In this document: positions 53,628 to 64,000 of the stretch, piece after piece
Layout: every line of letters begins with the position of its first letter
Position numbering within the stretch: position 1 is the stretch's first letter
NCBI GenBank assembly: GCA_039519185.1
Contig: CM076851.1
Coordinates: 32,199,825-32,263,824, forward strand
DNA length: 64,000 nt
Direction: 5' to 3'
DNA from: Astragalus membranaceus
Taxonomy: Eukaryota; Streptophyta; Magnoliopsida; Fabales; Fabaceae
Notes under the pieces: model-generated
Database searches by the model: none
What the model was told of the DNA's origin: nothing
Seen by the model: the letters and a program-made list of their open reading frames with translations, nothing else
Translations under genes and position numbers: made by a program

Positions 53628-56600
53628 CTCCTCCTTGACACTGGAGCTGCATATTCCAAGTCTTTGTCTCGGGAACTCGAATCTTGCTTTAGGAAGAGCT
53701 TTTGTTAATATGTCTGCATTCTGATGTTCTGTTCTACAATAGACAAGCTGTACTTCTCCATCCTTCTGAACTTCTCTTAGATAGAACAACTTGATTTTGA
53801 AGTGTTTTGTTCAACCACGGAATACCGGATCATTAGCAATTGAAATTGCAGCTTGGTTGGTCCACTAAAATTTGTGTGCTTTTTGTTTGTTCCATGTGCA
53901 AGTCTGTCACGAGATTTCTGATCCAAAGAGCTTGATTCACAGCAGCCACAGCAGCAGCAACAGCTATATATTCTGCCTCTGCTGTTGATTGAGCTATGAC
54001 TTCTTGTTTTTTTGAACACCATGAAAAAACTCCAGAACCCATAGTAAAACAAAAACCTGAGGTGCTTCTCATATCATCAACACATCCTACCCAATCACTA
54101 TCAGCATCCAAGAAGACTAGAACTTTTGACTTGAATGAACCTTATTCCATAATCAAGTGTGCCCTTAACATATCTAAGAATTCTTTTTGCTGCTTGAAAA
54201 TGAATTTCACTAGCACAGTGCATGTATCTTGAGAGTAAACTTACAGCATACATAATATCTGGCCTGGTTGCTGTTAAATACATTAAGCAGCCAATTAAGC
54301 TTGTGCACAGCCCTTCATCAACCTTTTCAGCTTCATCTTCTTTGCAAAACTTCTCTTTCTAATTCATTGGAGTTGCAGTTGGTTTACACTCTTCCATATT
54401 GAACTTCTTTAGAACTTCATTTGCATATTTTTGTTGGCACACAAATATTTCATTATGCTTTTGTTGCACCTGCATTCCAAGGAAGAATGTCATTATTCCA
54501 AGGTCTGTCATCTCAAAAGCACCTTTCATTTCTTCTTTGAACTTGTTAATAAGTTCATTATGACTTCCTGTAACAAACAGATCATCAACATAAAGTGATA
54601 CCACAAGTATTTCATTATCAACCTTTTTGACATATAAGGTGAATTCACTTGGACTTTTTGCAAAGCCTAAATTCACCAAGTGTGTATCAATTCTGCTATA
54701 CCATGATCTTGGTGCTTGTTTTAGCCCGTATAAAGGCCTTATTCAATCTATACACCTTCTCCTCTTGTCCTTGAACAACCAAACCTTCGGGTTGTTTGAC
54801 AAATATTTCTTCCTCTCAGTATCCATTCAAAAAGGCTGACTTAACATCCATTTGATGTATGACCCAACCATTTTGTGCAGCCAGAGCTAATAACAACCTT
54901 ATGGTATCCAACCTAGCCACCGGAACAAAAGTTTCAGAGTAATCTACCCCAAAGATTTGGGCATACCCCTTAACAACAAGTCTTGCCTTATACTTTTTTA
55001 CAGAACCATCAGAATTAAGCTTTGTTCTATAAACCCATTTGACTCCAATAGCTTTCTTATGATTGGGTTTGTCCACCAATTTCCATGTCTGATTTTTTTT
55101 CTATCATCTTGAGCTCCTCCTTCATTGCATCGATCCATTTTTCATCAATTGCAGTTTCTTCATATCCAGCAGGTTCCATGATTGCAACATTACACCTTTG
55201 ATAGATGTCAGAAAGTGATATTGTTCCTCTGACAGGTTCATCATCTACATCTTTATTCTCCTCCTGAAATTCAATTTTCTTGTCATTTTCCCTATTCCAG
55301 CTATCTAACTCCATGAATTTTACATCCCTACTAACAATTACTTTGTTGTGTTGAGGTAAATAAATTCTGTAGGCCTTTGCAATTAAGCTGTAGCCCACAA
55401 AAATTCCAGGTTCAGCTTTCTTGTCCAACTTGTCTCTCTTAACCTGATGTATCTAAGAGAAATATAGGCAGCCAAATGTCTTCAGATTTGTTAACTTTGG
55501 TTTGCTGCCATACCAAGCTTCAAATGGAGTCTTTTTCTGCACAGCTTTTGCTGGCAATCTGTTCAGCAGGAAAACTGCTGTGTTTGCAGCCTCGGCCCAA
55601 AATGTCTTTGGCAGCTCTTTGTCATGAAGTAAGCACCTTGTCATCTCCATAATTGTTCGATTTCTCCTCTCTACAACACCATTCTGTTGCGGAGTGTGTA
55701 GTGCTGTCAATTGATGTTCAATACCCGCATCTTCACAAAATTTGTTAAATTTTGCAGACGTATATTCAGTCCCATTATCGGACCTAATCACCTGCATCTT
55801 GCATCCGATTTGAGTTTCAACCTAAGCTTTAAACTTCATGAAGATATCAGCAACTTCAGATTTAAACTTCATAAAATAAATCCAACACATTCTTGAATAA
55901 TCATCAATGAATGCAATATAATAATTACTGCCATTCAATGATGCTGTTTTCATAGGTCCTCCCACATCTGTGTGTACCAATTGCAGTCTTTGTGTAGCTC
56001 TCCAAGCCTTGTTTTGTTGGAAAGGAAGCCTTGTTTGCTTGCTATATTGGCATGCAGTACATTCAGGAGGCAAAACTTCTAATTCAGGCAAGTCTTTCAC
56101 TAGGTTGTTTTTCTTCATGAAGAGTAGAGCAGCATGATGGAAGTGTCCTAATCTCTTGTGCCAAAGCATTGTACTACTAACCTCTTTGTGCATTGCAGCT
56201 TGCTCCTTGTTCATGAAATCTATGGCAAAGGTTTTTCCTTTCATTTGAGCATTAAACACCTCCCTTCCTTCCGAATCCTTAATCATGCAATTTTTATCTT
56301 CAAAAAGCACCTTATAACCTTTTTCAAGTAACTGTGGAACACTCAAAAGGTTTTGATTGATTTCAAGGACATATAAAACATTGGAAATAAATTTCAAACC
56401 TGTGTGACCTTCAATTGTCACAGTTCCTTTGCCTTTTACTTCAATGTATGCTCCATTCCCAATCTTGACTTTAGAGAGAATGGTTTTATCAAGCTCTGTA
56501 AATAGCTCATGATCATAAGTCATGTGGTTTGTACAACGACTATCAATAAGCCAACTTTCTGTAGAGCTACTGGAAGCAAAACATGATACAGCAAACAACT

Positions 56601-57492
56601 GCTCCTCTTGTGATTGATCCTCGGCAACCTTGACTTCTTCTTGCTGTTGTTGAGATTTGCATATCGTCCTTTCCATGTTCCCTAACTGGTTACACTTATG
56701 ACATCTTGCATCTGGTCTCCACCAACAATTATTTTGTGGATGATTAGTTTTTTTGTAATGAGGGCAGGGTGGATGTACCTGAGTGTTGTTGCTTTGATTG
56801 TTATTTCCGATGTTTGCAAAATGTTCAGATCTGTTGTTGTGGGCTTTTCCTGTATTGTTGATTTGCAACTTGACTTGAAATGCACCCTCCATAGATCCTT
56901 CTTGCTCATAAGCCTTCTTTGCTCTTGTGCATTCAGTGCATGTAACACTTCTACCAGAGTGATATTACACATATCTTTTGTGTTCTCCAAGGTGGCTATA
57001 GAAGCCTCATATCTTTCAGGTAGTGTCACAAGAATTTTTTCTACAATTCTTGAATCGGGAAACTCAGCACCCAATAATCTAACCTTATTGGCAATGTTAA
57101 GCAATTTATCTGAGTACTCTTTGATTGACTCAGACTCTTTCATTTTTTGTAGCTCAAATTCTCTAAAATTTATCACATGCATGCTTCTTATCCTCTGGTC
57201 TCCTGCGTATTCTTCTTTTAGGTAATCCCAAATTGCTTTTGCGGTTTTGAGAGTAATGATTCTGGTAAAGATGGTTTTTGAGACACCAGCAAATAGACAT
57301 GCCTCTAGATAGGAGCAACATCATAATATTCTTCCACGGCTTCCCAGAGATCTAAAGCCCCTAGATAGGATTCCATTCTCACAGCCCAAAGGTCATAGCT
57401 TTCTCCATCAAAAACAGGGGGAGCAATCTGTGAAAAATTTGCTTCAGTATCCATTTCACAGATCCCGTAAGAAGATTGCTTTGATACCAATT
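53628..57492 (-). pseudogene. copia copy B gag-pol remnant
   Basis: Same domain order as copy A but contiguous: gag ('PPVFDGESYDLWAVRMESYL'), zinc-knuckle region (one Cys now Tyr: 'CPHYKKTNHPQNNC'), protease 'WLIDSRCTNHMT' (DSG changed to DSR), integrase 'WHKRLGHFHH', 'HTDVGGP', 'SDNGTEY', 'NGVVERRNR', RT 'KWVYRTKLNSDG', 'QMDVKSAFLNG', 'YVDD', RNase H 'DADSDWVGCVDD', 'STAEAEYIA'. Disabled by a stop in gag near 57305, a TAG in integrase at 55821-55823 (Trp in copy A) and a stop near 54360, plus frameshifts. Confidence 0.88.
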
Positions 57493-57777
57493 TGTTGGTT
57501 ATTTGGAGAAATATAGAGTTTGTAATAAGAAAGAGCGTGAGAGAAAAAACTGAAATGCAGAAGGCAATATATTATTATTCAGCAGCCCAACATATACTTA
57601 AATAGCCATAAGGAAAATAAAGAAGGAAAAACATATGCTATTGATTTGCATAACTAATGCCTAAATAAAAGAGAATCAAATATTCTGATCCTAACAGCTA
57701 TTTGACTCTTTATTGCTGAGAAATTAGGAAAATTAAAAGCTGAATTTTAGGCAGCTTCAGGGTCATTCCAGCTAACA
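57493..57777 (-). repeat. copia copy B 5' LTR
   Basis: 285 bp, with an initiator-Met-type primer site at its inner edge (TTGGTATCAAAGC on the minus strand). Confidence 0.92.
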
Positions 57778-58594
57778 CTTTCCTTTTGGTGGGACTTGAT
57801 GTTGAACTCTCTTCAGCCAGTGGCTCATCAGTTTTGTATATTATGTGTTCTAAAGTTCTCTTGAGCTTTTTCAGATGATTTTCCAAAACATGTATTTCTT
57901 TCTGCTCGTTATTCTCATCAAGCAAATTTGTGGTTACTGTAATTGCAGATTTGATCTTCTCCATCTCTTGTGAGGAGAGCTTTAAATCAATATCCTTCTT
58001 CGTTAAAGCATTTTTCATTTTGAAAATGTACTCTCCAATGCATTAATTGTCTTGCCCTTCCTTAAGAATCTCTTGTCTTCAACCTGGTAATTCTTAGCTT
58101 CTTCAATTAACTTTTTAATTTCTTCCGTTGACATCCTTTCTTTGTAATTGGTTATTGTAATCTCATTTGTAACGCCATTGGAGTTATGTTTGGCAGAAAC
58201 TGTCAAAATACCATTTTCATCAATAAAAAAACAGACTTCAAAAGGGTGGTCGCGGGGAGCCGGAGGATGGCTATAAAGGCGAAAAGAACCAAGCATATTG
58301 TTGGATGAGTAAAAATCAATGCCTTGAAATAGAGAATCTATCTCAATAGTGGCGACAACAGCAAAAGAAAGTGTTCTTTTTGCTCTCTCACAAGAAGTTT
58401 TCAACCTTCTCAAGGCTTTTGGATTCCCACAAATGTCCACTTTGTTCTTTCTATTGAGCTCCTGGACAAAATAATTCAGCATTCTGTTATCAAAGTCCTC
58501 TCCCCCAAGATGAGTGTTTCCGGCAATGGCCTTAACTTGGAAGACCATATCCTTAATTGTTAGCAGGGACACATCAAAAGTTCCACCACCGAGT
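57778..58594 (-). pseudogene. HSP70-like pseudogene, copy B, internally deleted and mosaic
   Basis: Begins abruptly at 'GGGTFDVSLLTIKD' with no exon 1 or N-terminal half. The first part ('NRMLNYFVQELNRKNKVDIC') resembles copy D, not copy A ('NRMVNYFVHEFKRKNELDIG'). After 'FQGIDFYS' it jumps in frame to 'NNMLGSFRLYSHPPAPRDHP' of copy A, losing about 155 residues covering the end of the nucleotide-binding domain and the start of the substrate-binding domain. The joint lies in a short GTTG match. A frame change near 58015 ('ALESTFSK') follows. Copia removes the tail. Confidence 0.88.
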
Positions 58595-59090
58595 TCAATT
58601 AGTGCTCGGACCAACCCTTGTTGGTACAAAGTGTTGTGCTTATAAATAAGAGTAAAAGTTATTAAACAAGTATTATTCAAATGTAATCAATGCATTAAAA
58701 TATTTTGTTCTTATTCTTCCTAATCATTTAGATAGTAAATTATAAAATATACCATAAATAACAAATTAATAAAGGTAACTCCCTAATGGTTTTTGAAACA
58801 TTTAATATTTTTTCACTTGTTTAATTGAAAATTTATAATTAAAAATTATAGAATTAATAAAACATATGTAATATTTTAAAAGTCTGAATTTAATTCTTAC
58901 TTGAGTAATTAGCAGTAATTTTGCCTTTTTTTCATAAGTTCATCACATTTCGTGTAAGGTTTTACTCTTGTTTTGATTAAAAATAATAATAATAATAATA
59001 ATTCTCCATTCTTATTATTTTCTACTAAATAAACTCATTTATCTTTTAAAATATTCTAAAATTACATTATTTTTTTAGAGTGATAATTTT
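58595..59090. other. AT-rich spacer beyond the HSP70 copy B breakpoint
   Basis: No gene. Contains a short (AAT)n run near 58981. Confidence 0.5.
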
Positions 59091-59170
59091 GGCAAATGTA
59101 GCTCAGTTGGCGAACTAAGAGATATGAAAGAGCTTGATGATAGAGGTCCATGGTTCAAATCGTAAACTAA
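59091..59170 (+). repeat. tRNA-like SINE head remnant
   Basis: TGTAGCTCAGTTGGC (A-box-like) and GGTCCATGGTTCAAATC (B-box-like) are about 45 bp apart, as in tRNA-derived SINEs. Stems do not form a full cloverleaf, so it is not a working tRNA gene. No clear 3' body. Confidence 0.5.
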
Positions 59171-59219
59171 CATTTTCATAATCCTCCTAACTATTTACTA
59201 ACCACCAACATTTACCTAT

Positions 59220-59520
59220 AAAGAAATTCCACATTAGAGAAGAAATCTGTTATGGTAACAAGTAAAAGGCCTAAACTGATATTTACACCCCCTATAATGC
59301 CCAATAACCAAACCAGCCCATATTCAGAAAATCTAGTCCAGTTAATCAACGGTACAGATGCCTCTGTAAGATCTAACGGCTCAGGGTCGACAAAACAAAC
59401 ATCACACAAACTCTATAAATACCACACTCAATGCTTATAAATGTAAGCAAATTCTAATACAAAACACTCACTCATTCACTTTGGCATCGGAATGTCAGTG
59501 CAGGTACAACACCGCCATCT
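59220..59520 (+). repeat. LTR 3' end fragment (gypsy- or TRIM-like)
   Basis: CTCTATAAATACC at about 59410, then 'CACTTTGGCATCGGAATGTC' and 'AGTGCAGGTACAACACC', a U5 signature seen in several plant gypsy LTRs. No partner LTR or coding region. Identification rests on this signature only. Confidence 0.4.
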
Positions 59521-60205
59521 CAAAGATCGAACATCAACACGTTGATGCGCAAAGGAAGACTTTTGATGCGCAAAATAGTGGATTCAATGCTTGCCTCCTC
59601 CTTATTGAAAATAATACCATTCCGAGCCAACCATAGACACCAACACGTTGTCAACCAAATCAAATACTTTGTTTTCTTTGATTTTCTCTCTTTGACAAAC
59701 TTACCCAACCAATAAAAGTGCTGAAACAAAATGTTGGTTGCCTCTATAACAATGCCCAACCAAGAGTAAATTTTGAGCCACACATCTTTAACAAAACAAC
59801 AATTCATGAATAAATGATGAGATTCTTCACAATGCAACCTACAAAAGGGACAAATCGCATCAGCTGCACTTGTTATGACATTACGATGAAGGAAATGACT
59901 GTGAGTGGGCAAAGAATCGCGAACCAAACGTCAACCAAAAATGGATACTTTTGATGGTACCGCGCACCTCCAAAGGGACTCATACAATATATTTAACTCA
60001 TCAACCTGCCCCTCATTATTATTGAAATTGATCAACCAATTGTAGCAAGACTTAACCGTGAACAATTTTGAAGAATCCAATATCCACAACCACTCTTCCA
60101 TCAACTCCTTTGCTGGCGAAAAATCCTGCAGGACCGTGAGCAACTCTGCAGCCTCCATCGTTTCTGCCTGCGACCCGTGAGCCCCCATGGCATTTTTCAG
60201 AGTGA
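59521..60205 (-). mobile_element. LINE 3' fragment, second copy (frame nearly intact)
   Basis: Minus strand: 'LLTVLQDFSPAKELMEEWLW', 'YNWLINFNNNEGQVDELN', 'WRCAVPSKVSIFG', then after one stop 'LVRDSLPTHSHFLHRNVI', 'CPFCRLHCEESHHLF', 'LTTCWCLWLARNGIIF'. This is the C-terminal region of LINE ORF2. Same block as 33849-34518 but without the inverted insertion. Joined on its right to HSP70 5' flank. Confidence 0.85.
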
Positions 60206-60460
60206 TGATACATTGGGTGTATACACACTGCTGTAAACATTTTTCCAAGATTTACGGACTCTTCATTTTTATTTATATAAAGAAAATTATTGTATTTAAT
60301 AATTAATACCCTTTTAGAGAGATGATTCTAAATTTGATTAATATGCAAATCGTATTCTTTGTTGCCTAACAGAAGGCGTAAAACTAGCAATTGCAGCATT
60401 TTTGTTTTATTGGTCTACTTGGAAATAAAATGTATTTGGATATTTTTTACGGAAGGTAAT
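60206..60460. repeat. Orphan HSP70 5' flank, second copy
   Basis: Matches 34520-34775 and the copy A flank (27450-27690). Confirms that the LINE fragment/HSP70 flank/Athila remnant block was duplicated as one unit. Confidence 0.8.
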
Positions 60461-60925
60461 CTAGTTCTCTTTTTGTTCTTGATACCCCAACTCAGACATT
60501 TTTCTCCAGTAACCTCGCATCCGGTGAATGTCACCAAGAGAACTAGATTACTAGTTTCTTTTCAATCCTCCTAATAGTACTAATAACCAAAAACCAATCT
60601 CAAGAGCGTGTGTGTGAAAACCCAAGAAGCAGTAATAATTTCCTAAAATTATTTTTACGAGCCAGTCCACCTAGATGAATGCTATGAAACTCAAAAATTA
60701 ATCCAAAAGAGGCCTTTTAAAACAAAATATGCTTTTAGGAAATTCACAAAGACTTGTAACAAGGGGAGATGAAATTTATTCAAAACAACCTAGACTTAAT
60801 AGAAACAAGAAAAGGAGTAAAAAGGGCAGTAAAAAGGGCAAGAAACCCCTCATGCTTGGACTAAACATTGTCCTCAATGATTTGCAATAAAAACAACATG
60901 AAAGGGGTAAGAGTAGCTCACGTGT
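60461..60925. other. Spacer, duplicate of 34776-35243
   Basis: AT-rich, no gene seen. Confidence 0.5.
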
Positions 60926-62250
60926 TTACTGCTGCCCAGGCGGAAGGGCCTGACGAATATTGAAGTGTTGCATCAAGGAGTGAAGCATATCTGACATGTG
61001 CTCCACCTGCTGAGTGTGATGCAATTGGTCCACCCTTATTAGTTGCAGCTCTGCTCCCTGCCTTATTTTCTCATTTTCAATTCTTGCACACCATGCTTCC
61101 TGATTAAAATTTTGATTATTTTGGACATTCTGATCATCCTGCCCAGCTGGTTCTTCCTCTTCTTGTACCTGTTCATGCTCAACTAGCTGGTTTACCCTGG
61201 CAGCAATAGGATAGAACCAGTTATCAGGATTTGTGGTATCAGTTCTTTCTGGGTTAGGTAGCTGAATTGACCTTTGCCTGGAGATTAAAAGATAAGATTT
61301 GCCTACTTTTCCTCTGGTGACCAGTTGAATCATTTGCATACTAAGGCAAAAGTCAATATCAATTTTCCCGTTTCCACCTATCTCCTCAAAATTCTCAAGT
61401 CTGTCTCCTAAGCCCAATTTGTCCACGATAAAAGTTATCATACCACCAACAGCAGTGACCCCTTTTCCATGCTCTGCTACATGAGCCAAGTGGCTAACCA
61501 GATAATAACAAGTATTGACCGGGTGCGAATGCACCATAGCCCACAACATAAACAATTCAACACTCCTTACTCCTCCCCTCTCACCTCGCCCAAAAATTGT
61601 ACAAGCCATAATTCGATGAATGTATCTGAAAACTGGGTTATGAATTCAGCTTGCCTTGGCTATCCTAGCATCATAACGTTCTTCCCCAATTATTGAAGCC
61701 CAAAATGCCTGGTCATCGAACCCTTCGGGCCTAAGCGCCGGGTTCCTAGAGTCATGAATCGACCCTTCATTGGCGTAGCCCAGTTTTTCAGCAAATTCAG
61801 CCAGAGAAAATTCAAAATCAGAATTAAACACTCGACACGACAACCTATGATTTGGATTCTCAATGATGGCCGTATCCTCAGTAAAACACAGGGAACTCAG
61901 AAATTCTAGGGTCAACTCTTCATAAGTGTCCCAGGACGGTTTCAAAAAATTCATCGAGTCCAAATTGTTCAACAACATTATCACATTTTCTTCTATTCCC
62001 AAGAATGTAAGAGTTAAATCGCAAAAGGGATACCTGGTGGGAATAACGGGTCTTTCCTTCAAAGACTCGTAACACTTTCTTTGATGGGCACTCTTGAAAA
62101 CAATACTGTGACGATTATTTGAGCACGCACCACCCCTTTTCCTTGTTGTGCCAGTAGAAGTTCCAGCAACATCACCAGTTCTTGCCTTTTTTGGTGTTTT
62201 GGTGCAATGGATGCTTGCAATAGGTGTTCTTGGTGATGGGTTATGGAGAA
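60926..62250 (-). pseudogene. Athila ORF-1-type gene remnant, second copy
   Basis: Without the solo LTR of the first copy, the minus strand reads from the N-terminal region through 'RYPFCDLTLTFLG' and 'ALRPEGFDDQAFWASIIG', then 'MACTIFGRGERGGVRSVELF', 'AVGGMITFIVDKLGLG', 'GNGKIDIDFC', and the Gln/Glu-rich C-terminus 'QEEEEPAGQDDQNVQ' to a stop at 60926. Frame changes near 61650 (in 'RYDARIAKAS') and upstream of 'VFKSAHQRKCYESLKERPV' break it. No membrane segment. Adjacent pol is missing. Confidence 0.82.
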
Positions 62251-62568
62251 TAGGTAGGAATTTGATGATTTAGTGAGGATTGGGGGTGGATTTGTGAAAT
62301 TTTTGGATGAGGGTTTAGGTTTCATGAGTTTAAGGTTTTTTTGGAAAGAGTGGATGAATGATGATTTTGATGGAATGGTTTTGTTTACCGAGTGATGGGT
62401 TTTTAATTTTTGAAATTTTGAGAGTGATTTGGTGGATATTTTGTGATTGAGGGTTTGGGAAGGTATGGATATGGAGGTTTGAGAGTTGGAGAAGATGAAG
62501 AGAAAAAGGTGGAGTGGAGAGTGGGAGAAAAATCATGGGCTTACTAGGACTTTGGAGTTAACATCATG

Positions 62569-62760
62569 ACTCGCACGGGTCATGCGAGCTGTGGCACGAA
62601 TCGTGCGAGCTGTGGCACGGATCATGCCACGTTTTCTGTTGCGAACTGCACAATTTTCTCCAGCACGCACGAGTCGTGCCAAGGCTAGCACGGATCGTGC
62701 TAAGTTTTCTGATTCTCGCACACAAATTTGGCTTTCCAGCAAGCACGAGTCGTGCAGCAC
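62569..62760. repeat. GCACGRRTCGTGC hairpin array, second copy
   Basis: Six motif copies matching the 37991 array unit for unit; the differences I see are C/T or G/A transitions inside CpG-bearing stems (for example GGATCGTGCC there, GGATCATGCC here). The seventh unit is lost to the CACTA insertion at 62764. Confidence 0.82.
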
Positions 62761-62784
62761 TACCACTACAAAAAAAACACTAAT

Positions 62785-63090
62785 TAGCGACGGACATTAG
62801 CGAGGGACTTGTTGTCCCTCGCAAAAACAGTCATTAGCGAGGGAATTAGCGAGGGCATAGAGCTGTCAATTTTTTTTGTCATTAGCGAGGGAATTAGCGA
62901 GGGAACTGTCCCTCGCTAATGACTGCCCTCGCTAATTCCCTCGCTAAATTTTGCTTTTCAGATGATGGGACTCAGCGCAGGGGTTGGTAAAGGTGCAGAA
63001 ATTAGCGAGGGACAGTTCCCTCGCTAATTCCCTCGCTAACGTTAACTTTTCAGATGATGAGACAGTTCCCTCGCTAATTCCCTCGCAAAT
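62785..63090. repeat. CACTA subterminal TTAGCGAGGGA repeats
   Basis: More than ten copies of ATTAGCGAGGGA or its complement, several in head-to-head pairs (GCGAGGGAACTGTCCCTCGC near 62894). In CACTA elements such subterminal repeats bind the transposition protein. A further cluster lies at 63734-64000. Confidence 0.8.
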
Positions 63091-63119
63091 TTTTTTCTTT
63101 TTTCCTTTATATCCGTTTA

Positions 63120-63640
63120 CACCTTCACTCTTCTTTCTCACTCACTCACTCTTCACCATTCCTCTTCCCTTCCTCTTCCCCCTTCCACTTCCTCTCACAC
63201 CCTTCTTCTCTCTTCACTCTTCCAACACCACCACCACCACCATCATCACCACCTCCTCTCACACTTTTCTTCTCTCTTCACTCTTCCACCACCACCACCA
63301 CCACCTACCTCCTACCACTCTCACTCACTCTCTCTTACTCTTCACCACCACCAACCCACCACCCCACCACCACCACTCTCACTCTTCTCTCTTTCTCCCT
63401 CTCTCTCTCTCTTACTCTTCTCCTTCTCTCTCTACTCTAAACCACCCATCACCACCACCACCACGCCACCACCACACCACCACCACGCCACCACCACCAC
63501 CACTCTCACTCCTCTCTCTCTCTTTCTCCCTTACTCGTCTCCTTCTCTCTACTCTAAACCACCCATCACCACCACCACGCCACCACCACCACCACACCAC
63601 CACCACGCCACCACCACCACCACCACACATCACCACAAAA
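63120..63640. repeat. CT-rich and (CCA)n low-complexity core of CACTA element
   Basis: CTCTCTT and CCACCACCA tracts with a duplicated stretch around TACTCTAAACCACCCATCAC (63434 and 63551). The 222-codon plus-strand ORF and the Gly-rich minus-strand ORF are composition artefacts. Confidence 0.8.
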
Positions 63641-64000
63641 TTAATAATATAATATAATATTCATTAATTAATATATATAAAAAAAACAAGCCATTCAGCA
63701 CTGGACACGTGTCATTTTTTTTTTGAAAACTGCAGTCATTAGCGAGGGAATTAGCGAGGGAAAAATCCGTCGCTAATTCCTGCGCATTTACCAACCCCTG
63801 CAACTGAGTCCCATCACCTGAAAAGCTGCAGTCATTAGCGAGGGAACTAGCGACGACATAGTCCCTCGCTAATTAGCGAGGGATCCAACTTCCCTCGCTA
63901 ATCCCATTTGCGAGGAGGGAGTTAGCGAGGGAACCAGTCCCTCGCTAAGTCCCTCGCAAATAACCATTAGTGAGGGAATCAGGTCATTTTGCGAGGGAAC

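Larger units (their letters stand above)
53343..57777 (-). mobile_element. Ty1/copia retrotransposon, copy B, uninterrupted
   Basis: 4435 bp with 285-bp LTRs (53343-53627, 57493-57777) and CTTTC duplications (53338-53342, 57778-57782), the same site in HSP70 as copy A. It is therefore a product of segmental duplication, not a second insertion. It carries the empty target TTGTT (about 55225) where the gypsy sits in copy A. Coding is broken in gag, integrase and RT. Confidence 0.93.
62764..64000 (+). mobile_element. CACTA (En/Spm) transposon, right end outside window
   Basis: Starts CACTACAAAAAAAACACTAA, preceded by TAC (62761-62763, candidate 3-bp target duplication). The sister sequence near 38180 shows the uninterrupted site (GGCACTACGCAC). 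Subterminal regions carry many TTAGCGAGGGA and TCCCTCGCTAA repeats in both orientations (62785-63090 and 63734-64000). Between them are a TATA-like CTTTATATCC and a CT/CCACCA-rich stretch. No transposase domain is visible, so it is probably non-autonomous or cut by the window end. Confidence 0.85.

Noticed and set aside
53343..57777. A second, independent copia insertion into another HSP70 gene
   Set aside because: Same target base, same CTTTC duplication and shared LTR differences with copy A indicate duplication of one insertion.
59091..59170. Functional tRNA gene
   Set aside because: A- and B-box-like stretches are present but the arms do not pair into a cloverleaf; it fits a SINE head remnant.
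62984..63652. 222-codon ORF rich in Ser, Pro and Thr, and a Gly/Val-rich ORF opposite
   Set aside because: Produced by CT and (CCA)n low-complexity sequence inside the CACTA element.

Overview
This window reads as nuclear DNA of a flowering plant, most likely a eudicot. The evidence is spliceosomal introns in HSP70 genes, plant-type Ty1/copia and Ty3/gypsy LTR retrotransposons (including an Athila element with an env-position ORF), plant LINEs, tRNA-derived SINEs, MULE, Stowaway and CACTA elements, and AT-rich spacers. I cannot assign a family or species. Almost everything is transposon-derived; the host component is a degenerating cluster of HSP70-like genes, all on the minus strand.

Layout. 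1-27.35 kb is one HSP70 pseudogene (copy A: exon 1 at 27192-27349, exon 2 at 25268-26950, last codons at 906-967) split by a copia element (973-25267, target duplication CTTTC). That copia is split by a minus-strand gypsy element (2855-22707, target duplication TTGTT), which is split by a plus-strand Athila element (6814-18557, target duplication ATACA). All three target duplications can be read. 27.35-30 kb holds HSP70 flank, SINEs and a MITE. 30-33.5 kb holds a decayed LINE fused to a second HSP70 pseudogene (copy C). 33.8-38.8 kb holds a LINE 3' fragment, an orphan HSP70 5' flank and an Athila-type remnant broken by a solo LTR. 39.6-46.05 kb is the only HSP70 copy that could still be read through (copy D: two exons, 617 codons, 4.55-kb transposon-loaded intron). 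46-52 kb holds a Stowaway MITE, duplicated SINE/(AT)n units, a MULE with a solo LTR inside it, a 5'-truncated LINE and small MITEs. 52.2-58.6 kb is a second copy of the HSP70-plus-copia unit (copy B) lacking the gypsy and Athila insertions. 59.2-62.76 kb repeats the 33.8-38.2 kb block, and a CACTA element starts at 62764 and runs off the window.

How it fits together. The order of events can be read directly: HSP70 duplications, then copia insertion into one copy, then segmental duplication of the copia-bearing unit, then gypsy insertion into copy A, then Athila insertion into the gypsy. The Athila LTRs differ at one position that I could find in 1365 bp, so that insertion is recent; its gag-pol frame carries one in-frame TAG.

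The most unusual signal is a class of short GC-rich inverted-repeat arrays recurring in otherwise unrelated LTR elements. The motif GCACG-NNN-CGTGC occurs in two gypsy LTR families and in an Athila-type pol/env spacer. The intact Athila carries a different array in which GCGCG...CGCGC stems enclose TAAGT, in both its LTR and its pre-env leader. Coordinates, target duplications and junctions were read by eye; no alignment or database search was run.
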